NCBI GenBank assembly: GCA_021824635.1 | Contig: JAKAKD010000054.1 | Coordinates: 1-64,000 of the forward strand | Origin: Bacteroidota bacterium | GTDB lineage: Bacteria > Bacteroidota > Ignavibacteria > Ignavibacteriales > Melioribacteraceae | DNA length: 64,000 nucleotides | Direction: 5' to 3' | Part shown: in pieces, positions 61,750 through 64,000 of the stretch | How positions within the stretch are numbered: the stretch's first letter is position 1 | How the letters are laid out: each line of letters begins with the position of its first letter | Notes under the pieces: model-generated | Told to the model about the DNA's origin: nothing | What the model saw: only the letters and a program-made list of their open reading frames with translations | Databases searched by the model: none | Translations under genes and position numbers: made by a program

Positions 61750-62424
61750 CTATCTGCTGCCAAAAATTGCTGTCCCTATTCTAATCATAGTCGCGCCTTC
61801 TTCAATTGCAATCTGGTAATCGTTAGTCATCCCCATAGATAGTTCCGTTAACATGTAGCCATTATTAGTTAACTTTTCTTTTATTTCTCTTAGTTTGATG
61901 AAACAATTCCGAACAACATTTACATCGTCTGTGTACGGCGCCATCGTCATCAATCCGGTCAGATTCAAATTAGAACTTCCCTTACAAAACTCAGCGACTT
62001 CAAAAATTTCTTTTTCGTTATCAAGACCGAGTTTAGCAGTCTCGCCGGAAGTCTTTATTTCAAGAAGAATTTTTTGTTTTTTATTAATCTGTTCCGCTTT
62101 ACGGTTAATTTCGTCGGCTAATTTAATTGAATCTACTGCGTGAATATAATCAGCCGAATTTATTACATATTTTACTTTATTCGTTTGAAGATGACCGATA
62201 AAGTGCCATCGGAAATCTTCTTTTATCAACTCAGATTTGTCCCGAAGTTCTTGAGCTTTATTCTCTCCGAGTTCTTTGAGACCGTAGTTAAGAACTTCTT
62301 GAATAACTTCAACAGGCTGAGTTTTACTAACCGCAATCAGCTTAATTTCAGAACGATTCCTTCCGCTTTTAAGGCAGATTTCCCCAATCCTATCTTCAAG
62401 TTTTTTAAGATTTTCTGAAATCAT
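61750..62424 (-). CDS. yggS: PLP homeostasis protein (YggS/PROSC family)
   Basis: The 224-residue single-domain TIM-barrel protein binds pyridoxal phosphate and buffers its cellular level without known catalysis. Motifs are KLIAVSKTQP (PLP Lys), LGENKAQEL, WHFIGHLQTNKVKYV and the final ELSMGMTNDYQIAIEEGATMIRIG. Length is normal. It appears to lead the transcript with divIVA 33 bases downstream. Confidence 0.94.
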   Translation of the reverse strand: MISENLKKLEDRIGEICLKSGRNRSEIKLIAVSKTQPVEVIQEVLNYGLKELGENKAQELRDKSELIKEDFRWHFIGHLQTNKVKYVINSADYIHAVDSIKLADEINRKAEQINKKQKILLEIKTSGETAKLGLDNEKEIFEVAEFCKGSSNLNLTGLMTMAPYTDDVNVVRNCFIKLREIKEKLTNNGYMLTELSMGMTNDYQIAIEEGATMIRIGTAIFGSR

Positions 62425-62493
62425 CGCTAAAAATTAGGGTGAAAATGTATCTTATTGAGTTATAAAAGTCAACGTATTCACATCTCAAATATA

Positions 62494-62525
62494 ACGAAAA
62501 AGGGACTAAGCTTTAGTCCCTTTCT
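62494..62525 (-). terminator. Terminator after the ribonucleotide reductase gene
   Basis: AAAGGGACTAA at 62499-62509 pairs perfectly with 62513-62523 around a GCT loop, and the minus-strand side continues with TTTTTC. It lies 37 bases after the stop and separates the reductase from yggS. Confidence 0.88.
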
Positions 62526-62559
62526 CGTAGTTTGCAATATTAGTTTTCAGTTGTAAAGA

Positions 62560-64000
62560 TCAACTGCATCCTGTAGTTGCGCCGCATGTAGTACATTTGA
62601 GGCAAGTGCCGTTGCGAACCATTGTCATGCTCTGACATTCAGGGCAGATATCTCCTGTATAACCTCTTTCGCGAGCTTTCATAACACTTTGATGAAGCGT
62701 AATGGCTTTGGCTATTTGATCTTTCGAAGTATCAACAAAAGATTTTTCAACTAGATCTTTATGGTTGTCTAATTCAATCATTCTTTCACTAATAACCTCT
62801 TCACTTTCAAAATCCGGTTCTACAACGGAGCGGTGATCAATCTTTTTTACTATCTCTGCTTCTTCAACATGAGACAAATCATTTCTTCCAAGATAAGTAA
62901 CAGCAAGTTCTCTAAAGATGTAGTCAATTACAGAGGTTGCCATTTTAATTCTGCTGTGACCTGAAACTACGCCGCTCGGTTCAAAACGAGTGAAGACAAA
63001 TGCATCAACAAATTCTTCTAGAGGAACGCCGTGCTGTAAACCTAATGAGATAGAAATTGCAAAACAGTTCAGCAAACTTCTAAAAGCCGCACCTTCTTTG
63101 TGCATGTCTATAAATACTTCACCTATTTGACCATTTTCATATTCACCGGTTCTAACGTAAACTGTTTGACCGTTGATTTTAACTTTTTGTGTATAGCCGG
63201 TTCTGCGGTCCGGCAATCTTCTTCTCTTAGCGATGTATCTGTGAATAATTCTCTCTGCAATTTTCACAATATCATTTTCTTCTTTCTTCTCCATCAAGTC
63301 TTCAACTTCTTCATCCGTCATTGTATTGAGAGGTTGAGAAAGTTTAGAACCGTCACGGTAAAGAGCATTTGCTTTTGTTCCGAGTTTCCATGATTGCAAG
63401 TATGCATATTTAATATCTTCAATCGTAGCGTTGTTAGGCAAATTGATTGTTTTAGAGATAGCGCCCGAGATGAATGGTTGCGCGGCAGCCATCATATAAA
63501 TATGTGCATCTGCTTTGATAAAGCGAGAACCTTTCTTACCGCATTTGTTGGCGCAATCAAAAACAGGATAATGTTCATGTTTTAGGAATGGTGCACCTTC
63601 AATTGTCATTGTTCCGCATACATAATCGTTTGCAGAAGCAATTTCTTCTTTTGAAAATCCGAGTTCCGAAAGAACATCAAAATTGAAATCGTTAATTTGT
63701 TCATCGGTGAAACCGAGATTACTTTTCAAAAAGCGGTCACCGAGAGTAAATTTATTAAATGCAAAACTCAATTCGAAAACAGCAGGCAGAATTGCTTCAA
63801 GCTTGTTGAGTACTTCTTCGTTAAAACCTTTTACCTTCAGCGATTCATGGTTAATGTGCGGGCAACCGATTAATGTTCCTGCGCCTTTTGCGTACTTAAT
63901 TATTTCCCTGCTTTGATCTTCGTTGTAACCTAATCTCTTAAGCGCGGGTGGAATTGACTGATTAATAATTTTGAAGTAACCGCCGCCGGCAAGTTTTTTA
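62560..64000 (-). CDS. nrdJ: Class II (B12-dependent) ribonucleotide reductase, C-terminal part
   Basis: The frame is open from 62560 to the window edge, giving the last 479 residues or so; the start lies outside. It contains [20 protein letters not shown], then [31 protein letters not shown] and [13 protein letters not shown]. It ends with a zinc-ribbon tail, [18 protein letters not shown] and CGATTGCS, characteristic of long NrdJ enzymes. The enzyme reduces ribonucleotides with adenosylcobalamin and needs no oxygen, fitting an anaerobe or facultative anaerobe. A conventional TTG inside the window (63771) is not the true start. Confidence 0.92.
   Translation of the reverse strand, partial: KKLAGGGYFKIINQSIPPALKRLGYNEDQSREIIKYAKGAGTLIGCPHINHESLKVKGFNEEVLNKLEAILPAVFELSFAFNKFTLGDRFLKSNLGFTDEQINDFNFDVLSELGFSKEEIASANDYVCGTMTIEGAPFLKHEHYPVFDCANKCGKKGSRFIKADAHIYMMAAAQPFISGAISKTINLPNNATIEDIKYAYLQSWKLGTKANALYRDGSKLSQPLNTMTDEEVEDLMEKKEENDIVKIAERIIHRYIAKRRRLPDRRTGYTQKVKINGQTVYVRTGEYENGQIGEVFIDMHKEGAAFRSLLNCFAISISLGLQHGVPLEEFVDAFVFTRFEPSGVVSGHSRIKMATSVIDYIFRELAVTYLGRNDLSHVEEAEIVKKIDHRSVVEPDFESEEVISERMIELDNHKDLVEKSFVDTSKDQIAKAITLHQSVMKARERGYTGDICPECQSMTMVRNGTCLKCTTCGATTGCS

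Overview
This AT-rich window reads as chromosomal DNA of an Ignavibacteria-like bacterium (Bacteroidota/Chlorobi lineage). The evidence is three secreted proteins with type IX secretion (T9SS, type A) C-terminal sorting domains, two PorV/PorQ-like barrels, Bacteroidota-type DUF4292 and TPR lipoproteins, many multiheme cytochromes, and frequent TTG starts. Clear Shine-Dalgarno sequences are present in front of several genes, unlike in most classical Bacteroidetes. The species is an inference. No rRNA, tRNA, CRISPR array, prophage or complete insertion sequence was recognised.

Layout. 1-5.2 kb: a minus-strand operon of a lipoprotein, a T9SS Asp-box propeller, two PorV-like barrels and an edge-truncated GT-C glycosyltransferase. 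5.4-8.3 kb: GT2 glycosyltransferase, barrel, M50 protease. 8.4-26.5 kb: mostly housekeeping genes (rsmA, menG, rdgB, amidohydrolase plus AhpD-like protein, uvrA, YigZ, Rrf2 regulator, O-methyltransferase, T9SS subtilase, lepB, lepA, PQQ propeller, HAD phosphatase). 26.5-27.65 kb: a small accessory patch with a MntA/HepT module, a DUF2442-like gene remnant and a 126-bp MITE-like element. 27.6-35.6 kb: the most interesting region. 35.8-47.6 kb: metalloprotease, EnvC-like/DUF4292/TPR block, ATP-grasp, rsgA and outer-membrane or surface proteins. 47.6-54.2 kb: cysS, a T9SS-exported nine-heme cytochrome, and aspA-hydF of [FeFe]-hydrogenase maturation. 54.2-64 kb: rluD, lspA, DksA-like, ileS, PNP, DivIVA, YggS and an edge-truncated class II ribonucleotide reductase.

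The 27.6-35.6 kb operon appears to encode a complete electron path from the cytosol to the cell exterior. Its parts are a five-helix b-type cytochrome with two HX13H pairs (TM3 and TM5), a membrane-anchored Fe-S/FAD oxidoreductase, a 20-heme and a 34-heme c-type cytochrome, and an outer-membrane barrel. With the T9SS-exported nine-heme cytochrome at 49.3 kb, this suggests extracellular electron transfer, with H2 metabolism (hydF) and menaquinone (menG) as partners.

Two genes (rsgA and the 20-heme cytochrome) appear to start at ATT codons behind excellent Shine-Dalgarno sequences. ATG/GTG/TTG-only gene finding truncates both. Two separate 7-bp tandem repeats lie inside the T9SS sorting domain of the subtilase, where a one-unit change would shift the frame.
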